Shown: positions 35,487 through 44,031 of the stretch, piece by piece
Layout of the letters: the number at the start of each line of letters is the position of its first letter
Numbering within the stretch: position 1 is the first letter of the stretch
DNA from: JBBDLF01 sp040879025
GTDB lineage: Bacteria > Pseudomonadota > Gammaproteobacteria > Pseudomonadales > Pseudohongiellaceae
Assembly (NCBI GenBank): GCA_040879025.1
Contig: JBBDLF010000040.1
Span: forward strand, 152,787-216,786
Direction of reading: 5' to 3'
DNA: 64,000 nt
Program-made: the position numbers and the translations under genes
Notes under the pieces: model-generated
What the model was told of the DNA's origin: nothing
The model's input: only the letters and a program-made list of their open reading frames with translations
Databases searched by the model: none

Positions 35487-37259
35487 TCAATATGTTCTCG
35501 CTTTGGGTTCAAAGGTGTCGACGGTACGGGGCGAGAAATTGACTGCCCGTCGCCCGGTTTTCTTTCCACGAGGGAAATACAGTGAGTGGCACAGCCACTG
35601 TTCGTCATTCCGTTCCTTGAAATCGTCACGGGCGTGTGCACCGCGACTTTCAGTCCGCGCGTTGGCGGCGATCGCTGTCGCTTCCGCCACTTCAAACAGA
35701 TTCTCCAATTCCAGCGCTTCGATCCGCGCCGTATTGAAGGTACGGCTTTTGTCTTCAAGCACTACGTTTTCAACTCGCTCGCGCAACGCGGCAAGTTTGA
35801 CAATGCCTTTTTCCATAAACTTGCCGCTACGGAACACACCGAAATGATTCTGCATGATCGCCTGCAGGTCCTGGCGTACGCTTGAACATTTTTCACCGGA
35901 TGTGGATCGTTCCAGTCGTCGCAACCGTGCCTGGGCCTGTTGCAGATCCGAATCCGACGCTTCCCGCATCGTAATGCCCTGACGCAAGGCTTCTTCAATA
36001 TATTTCCCGGCCGCACGCCCGAACACCACCAGATCGAGCAGTGAGTTTCCACCCAGCCGGTTGGCACCATGCACGGATACGCAGGCGGTCTCACCGACCG
36101 CAAAGAAGCCCGGTATTATCCTGTCCTCGCCATTGCTGTCCTGGGTAAGTGCCTGGCCGTGAATATTGGTGGGAATACCTCCCATCATGTAATGGCAGGT
36201 AGGAACCACCGGAATCGGCTCCTTCACCGGGTCGGCATGAGCAAAGGTCCGGGACAATTCCAGGATGCCGGGTAACTTTTCATTGAGCACCTGCTCTCCG
36301 AGGTGATCGAGTTTCAACAGCACATGATCGCCTTTTTCGCCACAGCCGCGGCCTTCCAGAATCTCCAGCACCATGGAGCGAGCCACCACATCACGACCGG
36401 CGAGGTCCTTCGCATTCGGCGCATAGCGCTCCATGAACCGTTCACCGTCCTTATTGACGAGATAGCCACCTTCGCCGCGGCAACCTTCGGTAACCAGCAC
36501 GCCGGCGCCATAGATGCCGGTGGGATGGAACTGCCACATCTCGATATCCTGAACCGGAAATCCCGCCCGCAAAGCCATACCGACGCCGTCACCGGTGTTG
36601 ATCAGTGCGTTGGTGGTGGACGCATAGATCCGGCCGGCGCCACCGGTAGCAAACACTGTGGCCTTCGACTTGACATAGACGAGTTCACCGGTTTCGATGT
36701 TAATGGCCATCACGCCCACCACGGCACCGTCCTGGTTTTTAACCAGATCGGTTGCATACCATTCGTTTAAAAAGGCGGTTTCGGTTTTCAGGTTAGCCTG
36801 GTAGAGCGTATGCAGCAGCGCATGACCGGTGCGGTCGGCCGCGGCGCAGGTGCGGGAGGCCTGCCCTCCCTTGCCGAAATCCTTTGACTGGCCCCCGAAC
36901 GGCCTTTGATAGATACGGCCATTCTTTGTTCGGGAAAAAGGCAGCCCCATATGTTCCAGTTCGAAGACGGTCTGGGGGCCTTCGCTGCACATGTATTCTA
37001 TGGCGTTTTGATCACCGATGTAATCCGAGCCCTTGACGGTGTCGTACATATGCCATCGCCAGTCGTCATCCGGGTCGGCGCTGCCGATGGCACAGGTAAT
37101 ACCGCCCTGGGCTGAAACCGTATGCGAACGCGTGGGAAACACCTTGGAAATCACCGCGGTGTTAAAACCCGATTGTGCCAGTTGCAATGCCGCGCGCATA
37201 CCCGCACCGCCGCCACCAACTATTACGGCGTCAAAGGACAGTGTCCTGCTATCGGTCAT
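35487..37259 (-). CDS. sdhA: Succinate dehydrogenase flavoprotein subunit
   Basis: 590 residues. FAD-binding VIVGGGGAGMRAALQ, the histidine that covalently binds FAD (H46, RSHTVSAQGGI), HPTGIYGAGVL and the C-terminal RGAHARDDFKERND. Oxidises succinate to fumarate on the cytoplasmic face of the inner membrane. It starts directly after the sdhD stop with no spacer, so coupling is likely. Confidence 0.97.
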   Translation of the reverse strand: MTDSRTLSFDAVIVGGGGAGMRAALQLAQSGFNTAVISKVFPTRSHTVSAQGGITCAIGSADPDDDWRWHMYDTVKGSDYIGDQNAIEYMCSEGPQTVFELEHMGLPFSRTKNGRIYQRPFGGQSKDFGKGGQASRTCAAADRTGHALLHTLYQANLKTETAFLNEWYATDLVKNQDGAVVGVMAINIETGELVYVKSKATVFATGGAGRIYASTTNALINTGDGVGMALRAGFPVQDIEMWQFHPTGIYGAGVLVTEGCRGEGGYLVNKDGERFMERYAPNAKDLAGRDVVARSMVLEILEGRGCGEKGDHVLLKLDHLGEQVLNEKLPGILELSRTFAHADPVKEPIPVVPTCHYMMGGIPTNIHGQALTQDSNGEDRIIPGFFAVGETACVSVHGANRLGGNSLLDLVVFGRAAGKYIEEALRQGITMREASDSDLQQAQARLRRLERSTSGEKCSSVRQDLQAIMQNHFGVFRSGKFMEKGIVKLAALRERVENVVLEDKSRTFNTARIEALELENLFEVAEATAIAANARTESRGAHARDDFKERNDEQWLCHSLYFPRGKKTGRRAVNFSPRTVDTFEPKARTY

Positions 37260-37628
37260 TTATACGCCCCACAAAATCTGGATACCCCAGAGCAGATAAA
37301 TAAACGTCAACAGGCCACAGCCGGCCAGAAACGCGAACCGGATCAAAGTGGCGCCACGGCCGACCATGCCCGGGGTGAGGTAATCCGTAGCGATTGTCCA
37401 CATGCCTACCCAGGCATGGGCGCACAGCGACAACAGCGCCAGCAGGCTGAAGACTTTCATGCCAAAACCGGAAAACAGCGCGCTCCACTGTTCATAGCCG
37501 ATCTCAGGGTGGAGCAGGAAATAACCCAACATAAAAAACGTGTAGAGAGCGAGGATGACGGCGGAAGCCCGCTGAACCACCCAATCGTACACCCCGCTGC
37601 GGCCAAAACTGGTCACGCTGCCTACCAT
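37260..37628 (-). CDS. sdhD: Succinate dehydrogenase membrane anchor subunit D
   Basis: 122 residues from ATG 37626-37628, overlapping the end of sdhC by 7 bases. Three membrane helices. The heme-ligand position H71 and the quinone-site D82-Y83 occur at the same numbers as in E. coli SdhD (HAWVGMWTIATDY). A longer upstream frame exists but runs antiparallel to no family sequence and overlaps sdhC. Confidence 0.94.
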   Translation of the reverse strand: MVGSVTSFGRSGVYDWVVQRASAVILALYTFFMLGYFLLHPEIGYEQWSALFSGFGMKVFSLLALLSLCAHAWVGMWTIATDYLTPGMVGRGATLIRFAFLAGCGLLTFIYLLWGIQILWGV

Positions 37629-37996
37629 AACCAGACTCCCGCCAGAATTATGCCTATGGCTGAAACAACAAAGACCAGCTGTGCTCCCAGCAGACCGCCT
37701 TCGAGGCCATCGCCGATCGCCATATCCATCAACAAGTGACGAATTCCGGCCACCAGGTGATAGATCAGTCCGGCCAGTACCATCCAGACGATCAACTTGC
37801 CCCACAGGGAATTGATCCACCCGCCGGCGTCGCGGTAACCCGCCGGGGACTCAAGCGACAGCCCCAGCAGATAGAGCAGTACCGCGACTCCGATAAAGAT
37901 AAATGCCCCGGAAACGCGGTGCAGAAAGGAAGTTATCGCGGGGAGTGGCAACCGGAACGTGGTGAAAGCGATATTTACGGGCCTGGTATCTCTCAC
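37622..37996 (-). CDS. sdhC: Succinate dehydrogenase cytochrome b556 subunit C
   Basis: 124 residues. The N-terminal RPVNIAFTTFRLPLPAITSF and LHRVSG are the SdhC signature, followed by three membrane helices and HLVAGIRHLLMD (H80 and H87, H80 in the heme-ligand motif). First gene of the nine-gene TCA cluster; a perfect -10 TATAAT lies about 100 bases upstream. Confidence 0.95.
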   Translation of the reverse strand: MRDTRPVNIAFTTFRLPLPAITSFLHRVSGAFIFIGVAVLLYLLGLSLESPAGYRDAGGWINSLWGKLIVWMVLAGLIYHLVAGIRHLLMDMAIGDGLEGGLLGAQLVFVVSAIGIILAGVWLW

Positions 37997-38096
37997 ATGG
38001 GGCTCATTGCAGGGACTGTCGGTTCGGGCTGTTAAATGATCAGGGGGATAAAAAACTGATTGAAATGTACGGAATTCAGCCCCGGTCAGGACGCAA

Positions 38097-38125
38097 ATTA
38101 TAGTGGCTCAACGCCGCAATTACAA
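38097..38125 (-). promoter_or_regulatory. Promoter of the sdh-suc cluster
   Basis: Minus strand TTGTAA (38125-38120), 17-base spacer, TATAAT (38102-38097). The -10 is perfect and the -35 matches four of six consensus positions. About 100 bases upstream of the sdhC start. Confidence 0.65.
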
Positions 38126-38323
38126 TAAATCACCCTTTACCTCCTTAAATTAAGACAATATCCTGTCATTTTTTCAGCTTTGTCCGCAGCCCCGGTAAAT
38201 CGGAGCCTGCCGCTCACAGATCGGGTAGCCAAACCGCGCCGATAAGCGTTTTCGATAGTTTGTAAAAAAACTACAACAAGCGCCTTCAAATGTCTGTTTA
38301 AGGCAGCAAAAAAGGACAAATAT

Positions 38324-38353
38324 TTGACAAACTACATGGACTCTTCCTAGTAT
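38324..38353 (+). promoter_or_regulatory. Promoter of gltA
   Basis: TTGACA (38324-38329, perfect), an 18-base spacer and TAGTAT (38348-38353). It would give a leader of about 125 bases before the gltA ATG at 38486. Confidence 0.65.
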
Positions 38354-38485
38354 TGCGCTCCCTGAAGTTGCACAATTGGTCGTAGAACCGTTACGCGATC
38401 AACGGCAGCCAATCCGTGTCATAAATTCGCTGGCCAGCCCGGCAACCAGCATCCCGATACCCATTCGGTATAGTAGGAGTCCACC

Positions 38486-39766
38486 ATGAGTGACAGAAAG
38501 GCCAGTTTGACCATTGACGGGATGGATGAGGCGATTGAGTTGCCCGTGTATGAAGGAACGATTGGCCCTGACGTGGTGGATGTGCGCAGTCTGGTTGGCA
38601 AGGGTATCTTTACCTATGATCCCGGTTTTGTTTCCACCGCCTCCTGTGACTCGGAAATTACCTATATCGACGGCGGCAAAGGCGTATTGCTCCACCGCGG
38701 CTACCCCATTGAGCAACTTGCCGCACATTCAAACTTTCTTGAAACCTGTTATTTATTGTTGAATGGTGAACTGCCTGACGCCGAACAGGCAAAGAGCTTC
38801 CACAACAGCATCACATACCACACGATGGTGCATGAACAGATCCATCTGTTCTTCCATGGCTTCCCCCGTAACGGCCACCCCATGGCCATTATGGCCGGTG
38901 TTGTAGGCGCCCTTTCCGCTTTTTATCACGACACATTGAACCTCGAAAACCCGTCCCACAGAGAATTGGCCTGTCATCGCATCATTGCCAAAATGCCCAC
39001 ATTGGCAGCAATGTGTTACAAGCACTCAATCGGGCAGCCCTTCATGTATCCGCGCAATGACATGAGTTTGTCAGAGAACTTCCTTCATATGATGTTCAGT
39101 ACGCCCTGCGAGGAACCGACGGTCAACCCGGTACTGGCCAAGGCCATGGACACGATCTTTTTGCTGCACGCCGATCACGAGCAAAACGCTTCAACGTCTA
39201 CGGTACGATTGGCCGGCTCCACCGGTGCCAATCCCTATGCCTGCATTGCATCCGGGATCGCGGCGTTGTGGGGTCCAGCCCACGGTGGCGCGAATGAAGC
39301 CGTTCTGAAGATGCTTTACGAAATTGGTGATGAATCACGTATCGAAGACTTCATTGTACGCGCCAAAGACAAGGATGATCCGTTCCGACTGATGGGCTTC
39401 GGGCACCGTGTTTACAAAAACTTCGATCCTCGCGCCAAGGTGATGCGTCAGATCTGTGATGAAGTTCTTGATGATCTGGGCCTGGAAGACGATCCCTTGT
39501 TCAGGATTGCCCGGAAACTTGAAAAGATCGCGCTGGAAGACGAATACTTCATTGAGCGCAAACTCTATCCCAATGTCGATTTCTACTCCGGCATAGTGCT
39601 TAAGGCCATCGGAATTCCCACCAGTCTTTTCACCGTCATCTTTGCGACCGGCCGTGCGCCGGGATGGGTTGCACACTGGAATGAGATGGTGAGCGCGACT
39701 TATCGGATAGGCCGGCCACGCCAACTCTACAAGGGCCACGTAAAGCGGGATTATCCAGTCAACTAG
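38486..39766 (+). CDS. gltA: Citrate synthase (copy 1)
   Basis: 426 residues, type II hexameric form. N-terminal GIFTYDPGFVSTASCDSEIT, the active-site HADHEQNASTSTVR and GPAHGGANEAVL, and GFGHRVYKNFDPRAKV; the C-terminal PRQLYKGHVKRDYPVN is usual. It is divergent from sdhC, the standard position in gammaproteobacteria. A second, closely related gene begins to be seen at 63445-64000. The tRNA-Ala gene follows 27 bases after the stop on the other strand. Confidence 0.96.
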   Translation: MSDRKASLTIDGMDEAIELPVYEGTIGPDVVDVRSLVGKGIFTYDPGFVSTASCDSEITYIDGGKGVLLHRGYPIEQLAAHSNFLETCYLLLNGELPDAEQAKSFHNSITYHTMVHEQIHLFFHGFPRNGHPMAIMAGVVGALSAFYHDTLNLENPSHRELACHRIIAKMPTLAAMCYKHSIGQPFMYPRNDMSLSENFLHMMFSTPCEEPTVNPVLAKAMDTIFLLHADHEQNASTSTVRLAGSTGANPYACIASGIAALWGPAHGGANEAVLKMLYEIGDESRIEDFIVRAKDKDDPFRLMGFGHRVYKNFDPRAKVMRQICDEVLDDLGLEDDPLFRIARKLEKIALEDEYFIERKLYPNVDFYSGIVLKAIGIPTSLFTVIFATGRAPGWVAHWNEMVSATYRIGRPRQLYKGHVKRDYPVN

Positions 39767-39793
39767 TGACAGGACTGCGAATCGGAAAAGAAT

Positions 39794-39869
39794 TGGTGGA
39801 GCCTACCGGGATCGAACCGGTGACCTCAACGCTGCCAGCGTTGCGCTCTCCCAGCTGAGCTAAGGCCCC
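39794..39869 (-). tRNA. tRNA-Ala(GGC)
   Basis: 76 bases including the encoded CCA. Acceptor GGGGCCT pairs with AGGCTCC (one G-U), the anticodon stem CAACG/CGTTG encloses CTGGCAG with anticodon GGC, and the T-arm is ACCGG-TTCGATC-CCGGT. A strong promoter lies 55-83 bases upstream (39924-39952). Confidence 0.95.
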
Positions 39870-39884
39870 AAACTCTTTAAAGAT

Positions 39885-39910
39885 CCACCCGATAGAGACA
39901 GACCGGGTGG
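39885..39910 (-). other. Hairpin in the tRNA-Ala precursor leader
   Basis: CCACCCG (minus, 39910-39904) pairs with CGGGTGG (39891-39885), with a 12-base loop. It lies between the tRNA promoter and the mature 5' end, so it belongs to the leader. No T-tract follows, which argues against a gltX terminator. It may guide processing. Confidence 0.5.
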
Positions 39911-39923
39911 AAAAAGGAATGGC

Positions 39924-39952
39924 ATTCTAATCACCCACCCCCGCACTGTCAA
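39924..39952 (-). promoter_or_regulatory. Promoter of tRNA-Ala
   Basis: Minus strand TTGACA (39952-39947), 17-base spacer, TAGAAT (39929-39924). It lies between gltX and the tRNA, and the -10 matches the tRNA-Glu promoter at 63243-63271. Confidence 0.8.
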
Positions 39953-39982
39953 CGAGCCCTGCCCGGTCTCAGGCAAAGGACA

Positions 39983-41467
39983 CTAGTCAATATCACGGAA
40001 GCGCCGCTCAAGTTCCTTTGCTTCCTTTTTCGAGACGCCGCCAAGCACTGCCAGGCCGTGCCGAAACCGGGCACGGGTGATTTCCAGGCCGAGAATCGCG
40101 ATCGCATCGATAACCGAAGTGGAAACCGCCTTGCCGGTGATAGTGATAAACAGCGGAAACAGAAAATCACGAATCTTCAGTTCCAGTGCCTCCGCCAATG
40201 TTTGCAAACAAAGTTCCACGCTGCCGCGCTCCCAGGTCTCCAGGCGCTCCAGGCGCCACAGTGACAACTGCAGAATCATTCGACATTCCTGTCCCGAGAG
40301 TTTCTTGTGCTCAAAACTGGCTGCGGCGATATCGACCAGCCCGCTTAGAAAAAAACCGGCCAGCGGCATCACATCGCTTAAGCGCTCCACCCGCGGTTGC
40401 AGCAAAGGCACGACATCGCGTACTTTTTCATCCCTGAATGCCCAGTCAGCGTACAGCCGGACAAATTCTCCGGCGCTGAAGTCCTCGCGCAGGTATTTAC
40501 CGTTCAGCCAGTTCAGCTTTTCGATATCAAAGACAGGACCACCCAGCGAGACACGTTCCAGGTCAAAATGTTCCGTCATCTGTTCAATCGTGAATTTTTC
40601 CTCACCGTCCGGCATCGTCCAGCCCATGGTGCCGAGATAATTGACCAGTGCCTGCGGCAGATAACCCATGTCGCGGTAATAGCCTATGCTGGTGGGGTTT
40701 TTGCGCTTGCTGAGTTTGCTTTTGTCCGGATTGCGCAACAACGGCATATGGCAAAACTCCGGTGGTTCCCAACCAAAGTATTGATACAGCAACAAGTGTT
40801 TCGGGGTGGAATTGATCCACTCCTCGCCGCGAACAACATGACTGATCTGCATCAGGTGGTCATCCACCACGTTGGCAAAATGATACGTAGGCAAACCGTC
40901 TGACTTGGTTAACACCTGCATGTCGACCTGGGACCAGGCTATGGAAATTTCACCGCGCAGCGTGTCGTGAAATGTACACTCGCCCTGGCCAGGCACCTTC
41001 ATGCGTACCACGTGTTCCTCTTTGGCTGACAGTCGCTGCTGCACCTCCTTATTTGAGAGGTGCAGACAATGCCCGTCGTAGCCTGTATTGCGTTTTTCCT
41101 CTACCTGTTGCCTGCGCAGCCGCTGCAGACGCTCTTCGGTACAGAAACAATAGTAGGCATCGCCGCGTTCCAGTAAAATTTTAATGTGCTCGTGATAGAT
41201 CGCGCTGCGCTCGCTCTGACGATAAGGTCCAAAATCGCCGCCGACACCCGGTCCTTCGTCCCAGGCCAGACCCAGCCATTGCAACAGTTCCAGGATATCC
41301 CGCTCGGACCGGGTGCTGCTACGCTGGCTATCGGTGTCCTCGATACGCAGGATAAAGCTGCCTTGGCGGCTGTGCGCAAAACAACGGTTGAACAAGGCAA
41401 TATAGGCCGTACCTACGTGGGGATCACCGGTAGGCGATGGAGCGACTCTGGTTCGTATTCGGGTCAT
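39983..41467 (-). CDS. gltX: Glutamyl-tRNA synthetase
   Basis: Class I synthetase, 494 residues from ATG 41465-41467; an upstream TTG would add 11 residues with no family match. The HIGH motif appears as HVGT in PSPTGDPHVGTAYIALFN, and the KMSKS motif as KLSKRKN. A cysteine/histidine pattern (YYCFCTEE, later GYDGHCLHL) fits the zinc-bearing GluRS type. Full length with an anticodon-binding domain, so it is not the truncated glutamyl-Q-tRNA synthetase. Confidence 0.95.
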   Translation of the reverse strand: MTRIRTRVAPSPTGDPHVGTAYIALFNRCFAHSRQGSFILRIEDTDSQRSSTRSERDILELLQWLGLAWDEGPGVGGDFGPYRQSERSAIYHEHIKILLERGDAYYCFCTEERLQRLRRQQVEEKRNTGYDGHCLHLSNKEVQQRLSAKEEHVVRMKVPGQGECTFHDTLRGEISIAWSQVDMQVLTKSDGLPTYHFANVVDDHLMQISHVVRGEEWINSTPKHLLLYQYFGWEPPEFCHMPLLRNPDKSKLSKRKNPTSIGYYRDMGYLPQALVNYLGTMGWTMPDGEEKFTIEQMTEHFDLERVSLGGPVFDIEKLNWLNGKYLREDFSAGEFVRLYADWAFRDEKVRDVVPLLQPRVERLSDVMPLAGFFLSGLVDIAAASFEHKKLSGQECRMILQLSLWRLERLETWERGSVELCLQTLAEALELKIRDFLFPLFITITGKAVSTSVIDAIAILGLEITRARFRHGLAVLGGVSKKEAKELERRFRDID

Positions 41468-41669
41468 AAAGGTAGATACCTGGCACAGCTTGAAAGACAA
41501 CTGGACGACGGAACAACTGAAAGGCGAATGAAGGAAAGGCCAAATTATACGCGATTGTCGCGTGAATCATACCGGTCGGCTTGACTTGCCGGCCTCGGTT
41601 GGTTACAACGCCAAAGCCGCCGACCATGCCGTCAACGGCAGCGAATCAGAGGAAAACGGTGACTTTTCA

Positions 41670-42638
41670 ATGAACGCGGACTCACACAGGTTTTGCATTG
41701 CCCCGATGATGGGCTGGACCGATCGCCACGAGCGCTCCTTCCTGCGCCTGTTAAGCCGCCGTGCCCTGTTGTATACCGAAATGTTAACCAGCGGCGCCCT
41801 GCTTCACGGCAATGCCGATTTTCTGTTACAACACCATGCATCGGAACACCCGGTGGCCGTGCAGCTCGGCGGGTCGGACCCCGCGCAACTGGCGATGGCG
41901 GCGGTAACAGCGGAAGCCGCCGGCTACGATGAAATCAATCTCAATATCGGCTGTCCCAGCGACCGGGTTCAGTCCGGCCGGTTCGGCGCCTGTCTGATGG
42001 CACGGCCCGCGCTGGTGGCAGACAGCGTCAGGGCGATCCGGAATACGGTAACCATTCCAGTCACTGTCAAATGCCGCATCGGTGTCGACTCCATGGACAG
42101 CGATCCTGAACTGCTCTCATTCATTGATGCGGTGGCCGCCGCCGGCTGCCGCCGCTTTGTCGTACACGCCCGCATCGCCGTACTGGCAGGACTGAGTCCA
42201 AAGGAAAACCGGGAAGTCCCGCCCTTGAATTATGAGAGAGTGTTTCTGGTAAAGCAGCGGTTTCCGGAGCTGGATATCGTCATCAACGGCGGCATTACAA
42301 GCCTGGAATCAGCCAAAGGCCTGCTCCGCCGGGTTGATGGAGTCATGGTCGGTCGGGAGGTCTACCAGAACCCCTTTCTGTTGCGGGAGGTTGACTCTCT
42401 GTTCTACGGGGAGTCACCCTGTGACAAGTCCAGGTTGGACATCCTGCAAGCCTATCTGCCCTATATTCAGGAAGAGCTGCGCCGCGGCACGCCTCTGCAC
42501 CATATGACCAGACATATACTCGGCCTGTTCAGGGGTGTTCCCGGCGGCCGTCATTTCCGTCGGCACCTGAGTGAGCACAGTCCAGGCAACGGCGCCACGC
42601 TCAACGTGTTGCTCGACGCCATGGCTCTGGTCGCCTGA
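41670..42638 (+). CDS. dusA: tRNA-dihydrouridine synthase A
   Basis: 322 residues from ATG 41670, with GGTGA seven bases upstream; an open frame runs back to a GTG at 41562 but is not DusA-like. FMN-dependent. N-terminal FCIAPMMGWTDRH, catalytic C95 in NLNIGCPSDRVQSGRFGACLM, HARIAVLAGLSPKENREVPPL and NGGITSLESAK. The LSPKENR stretch points to DusA, which reduces U20/U20a in tRNA, rather than DusB or DusC. Divergent from gltX. Confidence 0.94.
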   Translation: MNADSHRFCIAPMMGWTDRHERSFLRLLSRRALLYTEMLTSGALLHGNADFLLQHHASEHPVAVQLGGSDPAQLAMAAVTAEAAGYDEINLNIGCPSDRVQSGRFGACLMARPALVADSVRAIRNTVTIPVTVKCRIGVDSMDSDPELLSFIDAVAAAGCRRFVVHARIAVLAGLSPKENREVPPLNYERVFLVKQRFPELDIVINGGITSLESAKGLLRRVDGVMVGREVYQNPFLLREVDSLFYGESPCDKSRLDILQAYLPYIQEELRRGTPLHHMTRHILGLFRGVPGGRHFRRHLSEHSPGNGATLNVLLDAMALVA

Positions 42639-42748
42639 CCAGTGCAGAGACAGCAGGCTGACCGGGACGTTTCATTGCCACCAATTGCTGACTGCGTTAA
42701 ATTGAAGCTTGTCTAATTAATCAGAGGTTCCCAAGGTTATTTCCGGAT

Positions 42749-43207
42749 ATGCTGGCGACAATCAAGGCTTTTTTTGAGAACAACCTCAGTACCGACGACG
42801 AACAGGATCCGGCGGTCGGCAGTCGTCTGGAACTGGCCAGTGCGGCATTGCTCATAGAGCTCATGAACGCCGACCACAAGCTGGACGAGCGGGAGTCCGA
42901 GGAATTTGTCAGTGTGCTTCGGGACACCTTTGATCTCGACCCGAAGACGCTTGAAGCCGTGATCAAGCTGGCTGAAGCCGAAGCGGTTGAGGCCACATCA
43001 CTCTACCAGTTTACCAGCCTGGTTAACGAGCATTACACCTATGGGCAAAAGCTGAACCTGATCCGCAACATGTGGCGGGTCGCGTTCGCCGACGACAAGC
43101 TGGACAAGTACGAAGAGCACCTGATCCGCTCGGTAGCGGAATTGACCTATGTGTCACATAGCGACTTCATCAAGGAAAAATTGTCCGTCAGAGGCTCTCT
43201 GGACTAA
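42749..43207 (+). CDS. TerB-family (tellurite resistance-like) protein
   Basis: 152 residues, all alpha. AALLIELMNADHKLDERESE and MWRVAFADDKLDKYEEHLIR are the two paired acidic motifs of the TerB/COG4103 family, each with aspartates and glutamates that could bind metal. No other ter genes are present, so the tellurite name is only a family label. Its TAA stop shares bases with the mlaA stop on the other strand. Confidence 0.85.
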   Translation: MLATIKAFFENNLSTDDEQDPAVGSRLELASAALLIELMNADHKLDERESEEFVSVLRDTFDLDPKTLEAVIKLAEAEAVEATSLYQFTSLVNEHYTYGQKLNLIRNMWRVAFADDKLDKYEEHLIRSVAELTYVSHSDFIKEKLSVRGSLD

Positions 43208-43872
43208 AAGCCGCCGAAATCGTCTTCAATTTCACCGTCCGCGACCAGGTACTCCCGCCGCTGCAGATAGGCTTCTCTCATGAACAGGTAACGATCTCCG
43301 GTCATCAACTCCTCCAGTGACAGTACCGAGGCTCTGGAATCAATTTCACGCACACTGAAAAGCACCACCCGTGTGGAATTGTCATCGTAGTACTGAATTG
43401 GATTAAACAGTGTATCAACGACCAGGCCCAGGGTATCGCGGACTGTGCTGGGTCCAAAAAACGGCAGCACTACGTAGTTGCCGGCGCCCACATTCCAGCG
43501 CCCGAGCGTCTGCCCGAAATCTTCTTCATTTTTTTCAAGCCCCATCGATGTGGCCACGTCAAAAATGCCCACTACCCCTATCGTGGAATTTACCAGTACA
43601 CGGCCCGAATCAGACAGCGCGGCATCAAGTTTAAGCTGCAACAAGTCATTGACCGTTACATTGATGTCATCAATATTACTGAAAAAATTTCCAATTCCCT
43701 GCCGTACGACCCTCGGGGTCAGCGTGGAGTATGTTACCGCCACGGGCCGGAACACAAGGGTGTCGAGAAAATCGTTGAACCGGTAAATACGCTGGTTGAA
43801 CGACTGCCACGGATCTGCCGACCATGCACTGGCAGGCAACAGCAAACAGCAGATCAGCAACAGGTGTTTCAA
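43204..43872 (-). CDS. mlaA: MlaA/VacJ family protein (phospholipid asymmetry)
   Basis: 222 residues. Signal peptide MKHLLLICCLLLPASAWSA ending in an AxA-type cut site. There is no lipobox cysteine after the hydrophobic core, so it is probably not a lipoprotein; Pseudomonas MlaA is similar in this. The core has DPWQSFNQRIYRFND, LRVL-like LVNSTIGVVGIFDVATSMGL, EDFGQTLGRWNVGAGNYVVLPFFGPSTVRD and YLQRREYLV. It removes phospholipids from the outer leaflet with the Mla transporter, which is not in this window. Confidence 0.92.
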   Translation of the reverse strand: MKHLLLICCLLLPASAWSADPWQSFNQRIYRFNDFLDTLVFRPVAVTYSTLTPRVVRQGIGNFFSNIDDINVTVNDLLQLKLDAALSDSGRVLVNSTIGVVGIFDVATSMGLEKNEEDFGQTLGRWNVGAGNYVVLPFFGPSTVRDTLGLVVDTLFNPIQYYDDNSTRVVLFSVREIDSRASVLSLEELMTGDRYLFMREAYLQRREYLVADGEIEDDFGGF

Positions 43873-44031
43873 CGTCCGTCCGGCTTACAAATTTGTGGGT
43901 ATTGCAAGGTTCGTGTTCTGCGGGAACTGGATCAGCTTGGTCAGAACTTCCTCAGCTATTTTAACTCAGCCAAACCGGGCGCGCCCACCCAAATGGGTCA
44001 TAGTCGCAATATTTTCTGCCATTTCGCCGAA

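Larger units (their letters stand above)
37997..38485. other. Divergent regulatory region between sdhC and gltA
   Basis: About 490 bases with no gene. It holds a minus-strand promoter for sdhC and a plus-strand promoter for gltA, some 200 bases apart, so each mRNA has a leader of roughly 90-125 bases. A 60-codon frame at 38137-38319 (minus) is not supported. Shared regulators such as CRP or ArcA act here in E. coli, but I could not pick out their sites by eye. Confidence 0.7.

Noticed and set aside
42749..43207. Tellurite resistance function for the TerB-like gene
   Set aside because: No terC, terD or terA lies near, so the family name does not carry the function; only the fold is claimed.
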